NCBI GenBank assembly: GCA_900074745.1
Contig: LT598463.1
Coordinates: 193,926-257,925 of the forward strand
Length of the DNA: 64,000 bases
Origin: Lachancea mirantina
Taxonomy: Eukaryota; Ascomycota; Saccharomycetes; Saccharomycetales; Saccharomycetaceae
Direction: 5' to 3'
Part shown: in pieces, positions 39,570 through 50,287 of the stretch
How the letters are laid out: every line of letters starts with the position of its first letter
Position numbering within the stretch: position 1 is the first letter of the stretch
Made by a program: the position numbers and the translations under genes
Notes under the pieces: model-generated
Database searches by the model: none
What the model was told of the DNA's origin: nothing
The model's input: only the letters and a program-made list of their open reading frames with translations

Positions 39570-40454
39570 TTAGAATTTAAACACTTGCTTCTGGTCGTAA
39601 CCCAATTCCTTCAAGATACCGGTGAGTTCACCTTGGTCTTTTGGAGAAACCTTTGGACCCGAATACGCGTTCATGAATGGTGGTGGACCGCAGACAAATA
39701 ATTGGGTCTTTTCAGAGGGCTTAGGAATGTTCTTCTCGAGATATTCCTTGGTAATAAACCCTTCTTCGCCCTTGTAAGATCCCGAAGGCTTGTCGACAAA
39801 ATAGGTTATTTTCACTTGGTCAGGGTGCTTGGCTTGTACTTCGTCAAGCAAGTCCTTGATCAAAATGTCATTAGGGGTCTTGTTACCATACAACAAATGG
39901 ATCTTGGTCTTGTCGTCTGGGTTGGCCGTGATGTGGTGCAAGAGTTGGTAGAGTGGAGTGATACCGGTACCGGCTCCCAATAGCGTGATAGAGTCGAACA
40001 TATTTGGTGTCCATTTCCATTTTAGAATAGGGCCCTTGAAAGAGACCGTGTCTTCCGGCTTGAGACTGTGTAGATGCTCTGTCATCTTACCACCGTCGTA
40101 GTGCTTGATGACTAGCTCAAAGTAGCCCTTGGTATGAACATCACTGACCGGAGTATAAGGTCTGACGACATTGGAGCCCTTTGGAGTGACAAATTTGGCC
40201 ATAAGAGCAGACGCAGTCTCCAAACCGGTGACTTGGTCGTCCGTAGGTAATTTGAATGTGAATTTCTTGGTGTCGTGCGAGACAGACTCGATTTTGCTGA
40301 TAGGCAAGTCGACCCAGGTATCGTCACCTTTGAACGTCTTCAGAGTTTCGTTTTTGACAACAGACGAGTAGTAGTACGACGCTGCGACGGCGGCGGCGCC
40401 AACGGCAAATGGGATAGCAGCTCTTTGCCTGAATGCTTTTGCGAAAATGCTCAT
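39570..40454 (-). CDS. MCR1: Mitochondrial NADH-cytochrome b5 reductase
   Basis: FAD enzyme of the outer membrane and intermembrane space that reduces cytochrome b5 and D-erythroascorbyl radicals. It is 294 residues. An N-terminal basic segment followed by an Ala/Tyr-rich hydrophobic stretch (about residues 14-31) is the membrane sorting signal. The FAD-binding RPYT motif is at residues 98-101, with GKMTEHL. NADH-binding motifs are [12 protein letters not shown] and CGPPPFM. The C-terminus QVFKF is identical to S. cerevisiae. I prefer the ATG at 40454; an in-frame ATG at 40490 would add 12 residues. A TATATAA with a neighbouring AGGGG lies about 85 bp upstream. Confidence 0.96.
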   Translation of the reverse strand: MSIFAKAFRQRAAIPFAVGAAAVAASYYYSSVVKNETLKTFKGDDTWVDLPISKIESVSHDTKKFTFKLPTDDQVTGLETASALMAKFVTPKGSNVVRPYTPVSDVHTKGYFELVIKHYDGGKMTEHLHSLKPEDTVSFKGPILKWKWTPNMFDSITLLGAGTGITPLYQLLHHITANPDDKTKIHLLYGNKTPNDILIKDLLDEVQAKHPDQVKITYFVDKPSGSYKGEEGFITKEYLEKNIPKPSEKTQLFVCGPPPFMNAYSGPKVSPKDQGELTGILKELGYDQKQVFKF

Positions 40455-41257
40455 GTGTGGTACAATTGAATCTGGTCTTCGAGAAAGCATGTATCGATTC
40501 AAACTGACTCTGGCAAAGAGCCGGCGAGGTCTTGCCCCTTATATACCTACGCAGAGCCGCACCTCTAGTGGCTGACGAATCTGTTTCCCGCAACAACGCT
40601 GCTTGCGAGAGTAAGCCCGTCCTGCTGCTACCCACTAGGGTATGGGTTGTTTTGCAACCTCCTGCTTCGCAAGGGTACGTAGCCGTTGCTACTGCGTCCC
40701 GAGATACCTAATTCCGGCACGACCGGTCCGGGGGGTCTTCAATTGACCCATTTCCACCGCAAATTCGCTTACAAACCGAATTTTACTGTGCAGTTGGCAA
40801 GCCATGCCTTTATTCTACATTTCTACTGCTACAAGACACCTAAAAACCCCATCCTTTCGGTCAAAAGATATTCTAACAGCATACGAGGCTAGATTTTGGG
40901 TTTTCTGCTCTTAAAAGAGTGATTCAATGGCACTTATCTGCCTTATCCATCGATTGAATTTCGCTGTTTAAAGCGCATCACTTGATATTCAGTTTTCCAA
41001 TTTTCACTTTTCACTTTTTCACCACATAGCAATTTAAGCCCTTGCCGTATAACAGAGCAGAATTCAGCTTCCACTGTAACGTTAATGAAAATAAGAGAAC
41101 CGTGAAAGGAACAACGTCAGTTTTGAAAACGTAACAGAACGCAAGATCAGTGTTTTCAAAATTAGCCGGAATAGCTGCATTCGATAGCGGAAACCTGTTA
41201 AGTTTCGAGAAAGCTAGCATAAAAAACCAGAAAAATCGGTAGCCTGGGCAATTCGCA
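40455..41257. other. MCR1-NNR2 divergent intergenic region
   Basis: About 800 bp of divergent promoter. The MCR1 side has TATATAA (minus strand, about 40539-40545) next to AGGGG, a stress-response-type core. I see no gene, RNA or repeat in the rest. Confidence 0.5.
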
Positions 41258-42244
41258 ATGTCACTTTTCTCTAAACTATCGCATCAAGAACTCCTTCTAC
41301 TCGCGAAAAGGAGCTGTGTGCCACCGCTGTTGCCTAACTTTCACAAGGGCCAAAATGGACGTGTGTGCATTATCGGTGGTTGTGAAGACTACACGGGAGC
41401 ACCGTACTTCAGTGCGCATTCGGCCGCGCTGTTTGGTGTAGACCTTACGCATGTGATGTGTGAATTGAACGCTGCTCCTGTGATTAAGAGCTATTCGCCC
41501 AACTTGATGGTGCATCCGTACTTGCGCGAGAGCGGATCTGCGAGCATGGACAAAATTTGTGCGCTGCTGGATAGAATGCACGTGTGCGTAGTGGGACCGG
41601 GATTGGGCCGGAACACCAGCATGTTGGAAACGACAATCCAGATTTTGGAGTATTTGGTGCAAAAACACGAGGGCGCGATTCCCGTCGTGCTGGACGCGGA
41701 CGGGCTGTTTTTGGTTTCAAGTGACCCTTATTCGAAGAAAGTGTGTAATTTGCTGCGGCGGTTCCAGCCCGGTCGCGTGGTGTTGACGCCCAATGTGGTT
41801 GAGTTTGGGCGTATCACGAAGCGTCTGGGCTGTAAGACCGGCGCAGACGTGGCGCGTGAATTGCAGTGCATCGTGGTGCAGAAGGGCACGCACGACACGA
41901 TTTGGCATCGTGAGGGCTCGCTCAAGTGCGCGAGCGAAGGCAGTAACAAGCGTGTTGGTGGTCAGGGCGACACATTAACGGGCGCGATCGCCGCAATGCT
42001 TGCGTTTTCGCGCGCGACCCATGATTTCGAAATCTGGAAACCGCCACAGAAGCTCGAATGGGAACAAATGGTCGTCTTGAGTTGTTACGTTGGGTGTGCT
42101 ACAACACGCGAATGTGCCCGACTCGCGTACGCGAGCGCAAAACGTGCCATGCAAACTACAGACCTGAATAACCAGGTGGGTCGCGCGTATACCAATTTGC
42201 TCGGAGACCCCGAGAACGACCGAGACGACGAGTCGCGTCTGTGA
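41258..42244 (+). CDS. NNR2: ATP-dependent (S)-NAD(P)H-hydrate dehydratase
   Basis: Carbohydrate-kinase-like enzyme that repairs the damaged hydrates NADHX and NADPHX with ATP. It is 328 residues (S. cerevisiae Nnr2/YKL151C is 337). The glycine-rich GPGLGR is at residues 113-118, DADG at 146-149, the TPNVVEFGRI block at 177-186, and the phosphate-binding GGQGDTLTGA at 234-243, with the Asp as predicted catalytic base. The first ATG is used. It is divergent from MCR1 and upstream of GPM1, the S. cerevisiae order YKL150-152. Confidence 0.95.
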   Translation: MSLFSKLSHQELLLLAKRSCVPPLLPNFHKGQNGRVCIIGGCEDYTGAPYFSAHSAALFGVDLTHVMCELNAAPVIKSYSPNLMVHPYLRESGSASMDKICALLDRMHVCVVGPGLGRNTSMLETTIQILEYLVQKHEGAIPVVLDADGLFLVSSDPYSKKVCNLLRRFQPGRVVLTPNVVEFGRITKRLGCKTGADVARELQCIVVQKGTHDTIWHREGSLKCASEGSNKRVGGQGDTLTGAIAAMLAFSRATHDFEIWKPPQKLEWEQMVVLSCYVGCATTRECARLAYASAKRAMQTTDLNNQVGRAYTNLLGDPENDRDDESRL

Positions 42245-43321
42245 TGCTACCGGGCACTACGAGACACTAAGAGACACTACACGTAATCGGCACCAGCTTT
42301 GTCTAATTCATGTATTTCTTGTATTTCAAATATACCTAATGTCATTATGACCTTACAAGACATAAAAGTTGAAATCGGACATTTCAAGAGTACACAAAGA
42401 AAAGAGGAGACACACAATTGGAGGGCTGATGGTATTTGGCAACGGACAAAGATGATCAGGCAGCGCAATGTCTTATGCCACCATACTAAACAAATCACCC
42501 AGAAACCCCGTCGATAGTGAGTTTGAGACATTCAACCACAACCTAGTGACTTGTATTCAAGACAGTCCGGCAAGAAATGGAGTGAGTCTTCAAGCAGGCC
42601 AATGAGGAGGTACTAATATTGTCCGGGAACTTAAAGTAATCGGAACCCCCCGCTTTCTAGTCGCGGATTCGTTCCACATATCGATAAGTAGAGAATCATT
42701 GTGTACGGCACGCTTCCCCTGTGACATTTTCACGAAAATGCCGGCAAAATGCGGGCAAAGTGCTGAACAGCGCGGTTTTAGTGCGTTAGGTGCTGGCCAC
42801 TGTCCATCGGCTCATGACTATCGTCTGCTTAGTACCATCTTTTTACATGTTGACACTGACCTTACACAGTCACGTGACCTGACAACTCACCACTCAGAAG
42901 TATATCTTCCAAGCCCACTAAGCAAGCTCAAGTGGTCTCTTTGGAAAGCCAGCTGCGTTCGCGACCTCTCAGTAACGTCTTCGTCACGTTTTCAGCCCTC
43001 TTACGTTCATTTTCTGCATGTTTTTCCCTCGTTTTTTCTAAAACTCGTATGGATGCCCGCTGCTTCCAGCTTCTGAAATCGGCTTCCTGTAGGTTCCTGT
43101 AGCTTCTGAAACTTTTCACACCTGATTACTCGGACATTACACGCGATGGTGTAGCGATGGATGTGGCCAGCACAGACGTCCCGACAGGTGAGTGCCACAC
43201 CTGGTGACGAGCCGCAGTGGGTTAATTATATAAATGGAGAAAGTTGGATCCTGAAGTACACTTCTTTGAATTCGTTTCAGTAAATCTAGTTGTAGATTCA
43301 AACCCATCAATTAAATCAAAA
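42245..43321 (+). promoter_or_regulatory. GPM1 upstream region with Gcr1-type CTTCC, E-box and TATA
   Basis: A 1.08-kb region without a supportable ORF. CTTCC boxes, the Gcr1 core of glycolytic promoters, lie at 43063-43067 and 43083-43087 inside a short repetitive stretch (GCTTCTGAAA twice, TTCCTGTAG twice). A CACGTG within GTCACGTGAC at 42871-42876 suits Tye7 or Cbf1. TATATAAA is at 43227-43234, about 90 bp before the start codon. Confidence 0.6.
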
Positions 43322-44068
43322 ATGCCAAAGTTGGTTCTAGTCAGACACGGTCAATCCGAATGGAACGAGAAGAACTTGTTCACCGGCTGGGTGGACGTTA
43401 GATTGTCCGCTATTGGTGAAAAGGAAGCTGCTCGTGCTGGTCAATTGTTGAAAGAAAAGAACGTCAAGCCAGAGATCTTGTTCACTTCCAAGTTGAGCAG
43501 AGCCATTCAGACCGCTAACATTGCTTTGTCTGAGGCCGACAGACTATGGATCCCAGTCGTCAGATCCTGGAGATTGAACGAGAGACACTACGGTGCTCTA
43601 CAAGGTAAGGACAAGGCCGCCACCTTGAACGAATACGGTGAAGAGAAATTCAACACCTGGAGAAGATCCTTCGACGTTCCTCCACCAACCATCGAGGACT
43701 CGTCCGAGTACTCCCAAAAGGGTGAAGAAAGATACAACGACATTGACCCAGCCGTTGTCCCAGCCACTGAGTCCTTGAAGCTCGTCATCGACAGATTGTT
43801 GCCATACTGGCAAGACGTTATCTCCAAGGAGCTTTTGGACGGTAAGACTGTCATGATCGCCGCCCACGGTAACTCCTTGAGAGGTTTGGTCAAGCACTTG
43901 GACAACATCTCCGATGCTGACATCGCCAAGTTGAACATTCCAACTGGTATCCCATTGGTTTACGAGCTGGACGAGAACTTGAAGCCAACCAAGCCCGCTT
44001 ACTACTTGGACCCAGAAGCCGCTGCTGCCGGTGCCGCCGCTGTCGCTGCTCAAGGTAAGAAGAAATAA
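43322..44068 (+). CDS. GPM1: Phosphoglycerate mutase (2,3-BPG dependent)
   Basis: Glycolytic enzyme interconverting 3- and 2-phosphoglycerate. It is 248 residues (S. cerevisiae 247). The catalytic His motif [10 protein letters not shown] puts the phosphorylated His at residue 9, and the second His is in [10 protein letters not shown] at residue 182. [14 protein letters not shown] is also present. The ATG at 43322 is preceded by AAAA, a strong yeast start context; the frame is open upstream to 43244 without conserved sequence. Codon use is strongly biased to TTG, AGA, GGT and GCC/GCT, the pattern of a very highly expressed yeast gene. It corresponds to YKL152C. Confidence 0.99.
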   Translation: MPKLVLVRHGQSEWNEKNLFTGWVDVRLSAIGEKEAARAGQLLKEKNVKPEILFTSKLSRAIQTANIALSEADRLWIPVVRSWRLNERHYGALQGKDKAATLNEYGEEKFNTWRRSFDVPPPTIEDSSEYSQKGEERYNDIDPAVVPATESLKLVIDRLLPYWQDVISKELLDGKTVMIAAHGNSLRGLVKHLDNISDADIAKLNIPTGIPLVYELDENLKPTKPAYYLDPEAAAAGAAAVAAQGKKK

Positions 44069-44179
44069 GCTTGTTTGCGCGCTCCAGCGGTGTAGTTAAC
44101 ATGCCCTTTTATTATTTGCCTCTACGTAACGTTAATGATAAACCATTTGAAAAGCCAATAGTGCATTTGCTTGCTCCAA

Positions 44180-45337
44180 CTATTTATCCTGCTGTAATCT
44201 CCACTCCACACGACGTTTAAGCCTTTCTTCCAATCGCAGCCGGTTCGGGTCCTTAATCTGTGCAGATTTATCGTACCACTCTCGATTGTAAGTACGACAG
44301 ATGATCTCGCCGAACCCAGGCATCTCTTGGAATTGATGCGTAGAATACAACTCGTACAAGTTGGCGCTATGCTTCATCAGATCCACACAGTTGATCTGTC
44401 GATCTGATGGATAGTGTAAGAGCAGACTTATTATGTCGCCCTGATCCTCACACGAATGCAATTCCTGTGAAATCGCGATCAACATGACCACAATGACACA
44501 TGCAATAAGGTCCGGTACCGGATACGTGAATGTCAAAATATGATCCCAAATTCGTAGTGCGTAAGAAAGATCGAGCTCGCGTAAAAACAATAGCCGTGTC
44601 CACCGTATGAGCCACAGTGTACTGTCCACCTTGTGATGGTCGGTCAACAAGGTATGAAGCCTGGGGATCGTGAGTTTCAGAATGGTGTCGAAAACGTCTT
44701 TGGACCACGCTATTAACGCTTTTTCCTCGTAAAACACAGGCCGGATTCGCACCATGAGTTTGTTGAAGATATTAAACGTATTCACGACCCTCATCTCGGG
44801 TTCGTCGGACAACATCTGCAAATACACGGCTCCACATAGCTCGTGGTACCCTTGCTTGTAACTGGTATTGTTTTCCACCACGTAATTGTACAGGATCTGT
44901 ACCATATGGCTTTTGACCTGTTCATGCGCGAATATCTTGTCTAATAAAAGTCGTCTAACATCCAACTCTATGATCTCAAGTGTTTCCATCATCGACAACT
45001 TCTCCTTGAACCTATCGTCTTCCTCACGGCTGTCATTTGCCTGCGTCGGGTTGCACAATTCCAAAGGATGATTGTCGGCGACAACTGGGGTCAATCGTCT
45101 CAATCCACTACTTTCCGTCGCATTCCAACCTGAAATTTCACTCTCCACTAAAGCAACAGGCTCCAGTCTCGTAAGAAGTCCGTCTTCCTCGCCCAGTAAC
45201 AACGTCTTCCAACACCATCCACGTTCGAAAAATGGCCATTCGCTCGCCTTGTAAAGCTCGCCGCGCCACACACCTCGGTTCGAAAGCTCTTCCCGCGTGC
45301 AATATCGTTTGACCAGATGCTCTATCTTCCCGCTCAT
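44180..45337 (-). CDS. GYP6: Rab GTPase-activating protein Gyp6 (TBC domain)
   Basis: TBC-domain GAP that in S. cerevisiae acts on Ypt6 at the Golgi. It is 385 residues (S. cerevisiae 458). The arginine-finger motif IxxDxxR is in EIIELDVRRLL, and the glutamine-finger YxQG is in SYKQGYHELCG. Later TBC helices show LTDHHKVDSTLWLIRW and LDLSYALRIWDHIL. The ATG at 45337 begins MSGKIEHLVKRY; a few upstream codons lack an ATG. It is convergent with GPM1 (111 bp) and divergent from MHP1, joining YJL044C to the YKL15x genes. Confidence 0.92.
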   Translation of the reverse strand: MSGKIEHLVKRYCTREELSNRGVWRGELYKASEWPFFERGWCWKTLLLGEEDGLLTRLEPVALVESEISGWNATESSGLRRLTPVVADNHPLELCNPTQANDSREEDDRFKEKLSMMETLEIIELDVRRLLLDKIFAHEQVKSHMVQILYNYVVENNTSYKQGYHELCGAVYLQMLSDEPEMRVVNTFNIFNKLMVRIRPVFYEEKALIAWSKDVFDTILKLTIPRLHTLLTDHHKVDSTLWLIRWTRLLFLRELDLSYALRIWDHILTFTYPVPDLIACVIVVMLIAISQELHSCEDQGDIISLLLHYPSDRQINCVDLMKHSANLYELYSTHQFQEMPGFGEIICRTYNREWYDKSAQIKDPNRLRLEERLKRRVEWRLQQDK

Positions 45338-45847
45338 ACCACGTTCCACGCTTTAGTCGAGTGGTTGCAATTCGCGAGCTACAAAACCTGCCAAAATGCA
45401 CCAAAATGCACCCAAACTCGCAAATTTCGTGCTGATAACTCTTAAACAATGCCCTGTAGCCCAGTAAACCTTTATTAGCCGTTCCAGCGCGAAAATCAAC
45501 GGTTAACCTCCAGGATCGGCTGTCGTTCAATGTTCAATGTTTTTCCCCCAAAAATGGGTCAAAAAATGTCCTTTCAAAACCTGGAAAAAACCTTCTCAAC
45601 AGTTCTAAACCCAAGAAATCTTGTAGTTTAAAGAAGAGACCCTTTAAAGTCACCTTTATTGTCCTATAGCCTCTCTTCGTTCATGTAACTTCCTCTTCTA
45701 ATAGTATCCTGATGATCTTCGAACTTCCTCAGATCATGTGATCCGCTAATCAACCTATAATCTCGGAGTTACCAAACTTGAGGTACTAAGGGTCTTTGAT
45801 AAACCCATATATGTCTCAAAGAAAGCAAGTTGAACAGCAAGGAAAGC
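45338..45847. other. GYP6-MHP1 divergent intergenic region
   Basis: A 510-bp divergent promoter region. Near its end, an ATG at 45811 opens a 15-codon frame that runs to a stop at 45856-45858 and overlaps the MHP1 start. No other gene is seen. Confidence 0.5.
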
Positions 45848-48800
45848 ATGCCAATTGATGACAATAACGCTGGTGACGAGAGTAAGAAAGAGCTCTTAGA
45901 AAGGCTCAAACACCAGGATTTAAACCTGAGCTGGTTGACGCGTCCTGGGGGTGTCAGTAACGTCAAACCAGAGGAAGACGAGGATCGGAAGGAAGAACGG
46001 GCCAAAAGCCGAGATGGATTGGTTAAAGGGGCCAGGAGAGGTGAGAGACGTATGTCAGATGTGGGGGCAAAGTCTCAGAGACTTGACGATACGAGTAGTG
46101 ACGCTAGGGCGTTACAAGTATCATCTGCGAGGCGAAAAGACGTTAAGAATGAAGGCAGTCCAGAAGATAGAACCTCGGTGGTGATAGGACCGAACAGGGT
46201 CTTGAGAGAACGCAGAAGTTCCGTTTCTGCTGGTAATCAGGGCCGGGACTGGCAAGTGGTCCATGAAAATCCGCTAGATCCTGAAATATCGCTACGAAGG
46301 ACAAAATCGCTGTCGATGAATAGTAACGGGCATATAGAAGAGCCCAAGAAGGAAAAACGTGGGTTTTTCAGGTCGCTTTTCGGCCGGAAGAAGAAGGATG
46401 AGAATACGAGCGAGAATGCAGAAAATATGCGCAAACCTCAGTCAAACTCACAGTCTTCTGTGTCCAGTAAACGCCGCAACAGTATCAGCAGCGCAAAACC
46501 ATCTGTATCTGCTGAGCGGTTGAGTTCAGTGCCGGAAGGCGTGCAAGCCCCGGCTCTAGACGAATCAAGTCGCGATGCGAGTTGCGATGCGTCTCGTGAT
46601 ACCGGTATACCTTTGACACGATCCAAGACGGCTCCTACAGGGAATGGCTCGTGGGATCCGCGGCTGAAGGAGTTTCTCGATGAGTGCAAGAAAGAGATCT
46701 CGAGTACGGGTTCCAGACCCACTGGGACCGCAATCCCGCCAACATTAGGGAAACGCAGACGGTTCTCCGACAATTTTCGAGGCAGACCCAACTTTTCGAT
46801 TGACGACAGCCTTGAACGACCTGCATCGGTGCGCAGCTCGAGAGTCGACTTCAAAGGTCGCCCAATTCCTGCACACCCTGCTAAATCGCAATTCCCTTCT
46901 GCGCTCAAGCACAAGCCTAGAAGGTCAGCGTCTAACTCGCTTTCCAAACATCCAACGGCTCCTTCACCAACCACTACGAATAAATTTGGCGCTTTTTTGA
47001 AAAAGGTCACGTCCCATGTTGAGGACCATTCTTTTATATCTGACTCGTCATCAGACGAATCCTCAGATGAATCAAGCGCCGAAACTGAGCTATCGGTCAA
47101 GGAGGGTGAAATCCCGGGTCTGGAAAATATTAAACCTTTGAAACGGGTAGCATTCGCCACCAATACGTATTTCAACGATCCGCCGCAACAGATTTGCAGC
47201 CGATTCCCTAGAAAAGGTGAAGTGGAGGTCAAATCAGATGGATCAGTAATCATTCATCGGTTGACCCCAGAAGAACGTCGAGAAATTCTTCAAAATACCA
47301 GTGCTGGTATTGTCGTTGGTGGTTCTGGTCATTTGAAATTGATTACAGATGATTCATCGGGAGAAGACGATGCTAAGCGAGCAGAGGAGAAAATTCCACC
47401 TGGTCATATAAGGTCAAGTGACCTCGACAGCTCTAATGAGTCCTCTGCGCAACGAAGACAGATCGGACTTGCAGCAGCAGAGGCCGCCGCAGAGGCGCGG
47501 GCGATGGAGCGGCCTGCCGATGCGGGGAAAGTGGATGGGGCCACTGAGGAAGACGTTCAAGTTTCTACATCGGCATCCAAAGTTACCATCGACAAGCCTA
47601 TGGTTAGTCGAAGGTCAAATGTTTCCTTGGCTTCTGTAGTGACAGATGAGAGTGAGACACCAGATGAACGTTTGCCACCTGAACACCCATTGATTCCACA
47701 CGATGTGGTGTATACTCGTTGTTGTCATCTGCGAGAAATTCTGCCGATACCGGCAACCTTAAAGCAATTGAAAAAGGGCTCCACGGATCCAATACCGCTT
47801 CTACAGCTTAGAAATCCTAAACCATCATTGGTTGAAGTCTTGTCCTTCAGTGATTTTCTCAGCATCTCACCAGTTCTGTGTTTGTCTTTGGATGGAGTTA
47901 ATTTGAGCACCGAAATGCTGAGAGTAATTTTGAGCTCTCTCATGTTCAAAGAGAATTTTGAGAAGCTGTCGTTGAGAAATACGCCACTTGATGACGAGGG
48001 CTGGAAGATTTTGTGCTTTTATATTTCAAGGTGCAGGAGTCTTCTGTCCCTCGATTTGACGATGGTTCCTGGAATAACAGTTAACGTCCAGAGGCCGTCC
48101 AAGTCTTCCCAAAAATCGAAAGTTATTAGAATGGAATGCGACATGAACGATCGGTCCTCGATGAATTGGGATCTTCTAAGCGCGGCAATTGTGTCTAAAG
48201 GTGGTCTGGAAGAAGTTATACTTTCGGGAGCCAAAATGTCGCTTCTAGAGTTCGTCAATTTCGTCGAGGTTGCGTGTATCAAGACCGAGAGGTTAGGCCT
48301 AGCTTATAACGACCTTTCGCAAGAACAATGCTCGGTAATGGCCAGCTGGCTGGTGAACTCTAAAGTTACGGGAATTGATGTTGGCTTTAATGATTTAAGA
48401 GGAAAGCTGCAAGCTTTCAGCAACGCGGTAATGAACAAAATTAAACACACTAAGAACGTCTTCAAATATATTTCTTTCAATTCGACCAATTTGGAAGTAC
48501 CTGAGGGGGCAAATCCAGGAAACAACGAGGTCCTAAATTTACTCAACGTCTTGTGTTATTGTGAGAATCTGAAATTCGTGGACTTTTCAAACAATCCGAA
48601 TATGTTTCCAGGTGTGTTGAACACGTTGACAGACTGTTTGCCCGTATTTGTCAACCTTATGCGATTACACTTGGATGATAATAATCTTTCGTCAACATCT
48701 GTGGTAACACTGGCGGAAGTCTTACCGATGTGCAAGAAACTGAACTACGTGTCGATGAAGGGGACAAAGCTGGATTTTGCAGCTAGCAGGGCGTTGGCAG

Positions 48801-49954
48801 CAGCGGTGAGGAAAAGTAATTCTATCATTACAGTGGACATCAACGAAGAGAATGTTCCTGACAAGATAAAGGAGAAAATCTCAATTTACTCTATGCGCAA
48901 CATGGAGGCAGAAATCCAGCGCGTCAATAATCCACAAGTAAACAAAGTTTCCAATGACTTGTCTTGCTTGCAGGATGAATTAGCAGAGCTTTTGACGGAC
49001 AAGCCATCCACAACAGAGGAATTGGATGAGGGAGTTCGCAAATTTCTGCTCAGGCTCGACAAAGCTCGTGGCCTTATTAAGAGACTCACTGAAGACCTTT
49101 TTGAGTTGAGGGTAAATGGTCAATTGAGCAGAGAGGGCAAAGAAACGCTTATAAGATTTTGTTTTTTTGATGCGACATTCGAGAGAGGTCTGGAACTTCT
49201 GGCCAAGCGCTACAACAATAAGATCCCGGCACTAAACAAGTACACAAATTTGGGCTCTTCGTCTGATATCATTGATGGAGAAGATGAAAAGAACACTCAT
49301 TTGGCCAACAACGATGGAATACATCGTACGGCTTCAGCTGCAACGTTGTCGTCAATGCATTTTAAGAAAACCGGCCACTCGGCACTTCTGCCCTTCCATC
49401 AACCTTCGCTTGAGACTCAGGACCCAGCAGAAGACGCCATAGAGATCAAAGATGACGTTTCAAAGGCAGGACAAGCGGCAGACTCACAACTCCGAGAGGA
49501 AGGCACAGTGCTGCGCAACACCCACGATCTCATGCAGCAGCTAAGTCGGAAAGGGGACGAAGGAGAGAACATGGATCTTCCACAGCACCTGAAAGATGCC
49601 GCTGCAGCGTACGATGGCGGGGTCATTAAGGATTTTATTCTCAGTCATGACATTACATCCGTGGTTAGCGTTCTTGAAAACCTGCAGAAAGAAGGTGTCG
49701 AGTTGGAAGACTTTTTCAAGAAGAGCAATAAAGCTTCAGAATCATCTGTCGACTCAAAGGCACTATCGCCCAGTGCGAACTCAATTGTCGGGGTCCAGGC
49801 CAACTTGATGGACTCTCGTGGTCGTGCGGCTGAAAGTAGCGACTCAGAAACGGACTCAGATGTGAGTTCTAAACATGAAGAACATGCCATAGACCGGGCC
49901 TACGACCAAATCTTAGACAACATCGAACGAGTGCGAACCAATAATAACTCCTAA
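45848..49954 (+). CDS. MHP1: Microtubule-interacting protein Mhp1
   Basis: A 1368-residue protein (S. cerevisiae Mhp1 is 1398), described in S. cerevisiae as a microtubule-associated protein. The first about 600 residues are Ser/Arg/Lys-rich and disordered, with KKEKRGFFRSLFGRKKKDE at about 175-195. Residues about 610-1010 look like leucine-rich RNI-type repeats (SLRNTPLDDEGWKILCFYI, LGLAYNDLSQEQCSVMASWL, LHLDDNNLSSTSVVTLAEVL). The tail is acidic and Ser-rich. The ATG at 45848 has A at -3 and gives MPIDDNN; the frame reaches slightly further only from a TTG. Position next to NSP1 matches YJL042W-YJL041W. Confidence 0.93.
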   Translation: MPIDDNNAGDESKKELLERLKHQDLNLSWLTRPGGVSNVKPEEDEDRKEERAKSRDGLVKGARRGERRMSDVGAKSQRLDDTSSDARALQVSSARRKDVKNEGSPEDRTSVVIGPNRVLRERRSSVSAGNQGRDWQVVHENPLDPEISLRRTKSLSMNSNGHIEEPKKEKRGFFRSLFGRKKKDENTSENAENMRKPQSNSQSSVSSKRRNSISSAKPSVSAERLSSVPEGVQAPALDESSRDASCDASRDTGIPLTRSKTAPTGNGSWDPRLKEFLDECKKEISSTGSRPTGTAIPPTLGKRRRFSDNFRGRPNFSIDDSLERPASVRSSRVDFKGRPIPAHPAKSQFPSALKHKPRRSASNSLSKHPTAPSPTTTNKFGAFLKKVTSHVEDHSFISDSSSDESSDESSAETELSVKEGEIPGLENIKPLKRVAFATNTYFNDPPQQICSRFPRKGEVEVKSDGSVIIHRLTPEERREILQNTSAGIVVGGSGHLKLITDDSSGEDDAKRAEEKIPPGHIRSSDLDSSNESSAQRRQIGLAAAEAAAEARAMERPADAGKVDGATEEDVQVSTSASKVTIDKPMVSRRSNVSLASVVTDESETPDERLPPEHPLIPHDVVYTRCCHLREILPIPATLKQLKKGSTDPIPLLQLRNPKPSLVEVLSFSDFLSISPVLCLSLDGVNLSTEMLRVILSSLMFKENFEKLSLRNTPLDDEGWKILCFYISRCRSLLSLDLTMVPGITVNVQRPSKSSQKSKVIRMECDMNDRSSMNWDLLSAAIVSKGGLEEVILSGAKMSLLEFVNFVEVACIKTERLGLAYNDLSQEQCSVMASWLVNSKVTGIDVGFNDLRGKLQAFSNAVMNKIKHTKNVFKYISFNSTNLEVPEGANPGNNEVLNLLNVLCYCENLKFVDFSNNPNMFPGVLNTLTDCLPVFVNLMRLHLDDNNLSSTSVVTLAEVLPMCKKLNYVSMKGTKLDFAASRALAAAVRKSNSIITVDINEENVPDKIKEKISIYSMRNMEAEIQRVNNPQVNKVSNDLSCLQDELAELLTDKPSTTEELDEGVRKFLLRLDKARGLIKRLTEDLFELRVNGQLSREGKETLIRFCFFDATFERGLELLAKRYNNKIPALNKYTNLGSSSDIIDGEDEKNTHLANNDGIHRTASAATLSSMHFKKTGHSALLPFHQPSLETQDPAEDAIEIKDDVSKAGQAADSQLREEGTVLRNTHDLMQQLSRKGDEGENMDLPQHLKDAAAAYDGGVIKDFILSHDITSVVSVLENLQKEGVELEDFFKKSNKASESSVDSKALSPSANSIVGVQANLMDSRGRAAESSDSETDSDVSSKHEEHAIDRAYDQILDNIERVRTNNNS

Positions 49955-50287
49955 TCAGTAGTTGAGACCACAGCTTCTGTTAATTTCAAGTTGTGCTTGA
50001 TTCTTTCATTCCATCATCATGGTCATCATCACAATCGCTCACGTGATGCCGTTTTCTTGTTACCCGGACTTTCAACTTTAATATTTCAAAACAAGTCATA
50101 AATTTTCAAAATTATCTATCTAACGTATAACAAATGCATTAAGATTGAGGAGGAACTGATCCAGTGGGAATCGATTTAGACATTGTTTGTGCGATTGTAG
50201 AGCTAGATTACATTCGTGCATTAGTTGGAGATCGATTCACTCATTTAAGGGTTTCTTTAAGTGTCAAATTTACTCTACTGGAACACG
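49955..50287. other. NSP1 upstream region
   Basis: A 333-bp gap with a CACGTG at 50040-50045 (within CTCACGTGAT) and a short CATCATCATGG-type repeat before it. No gene is seen. Confidence 0.5.
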
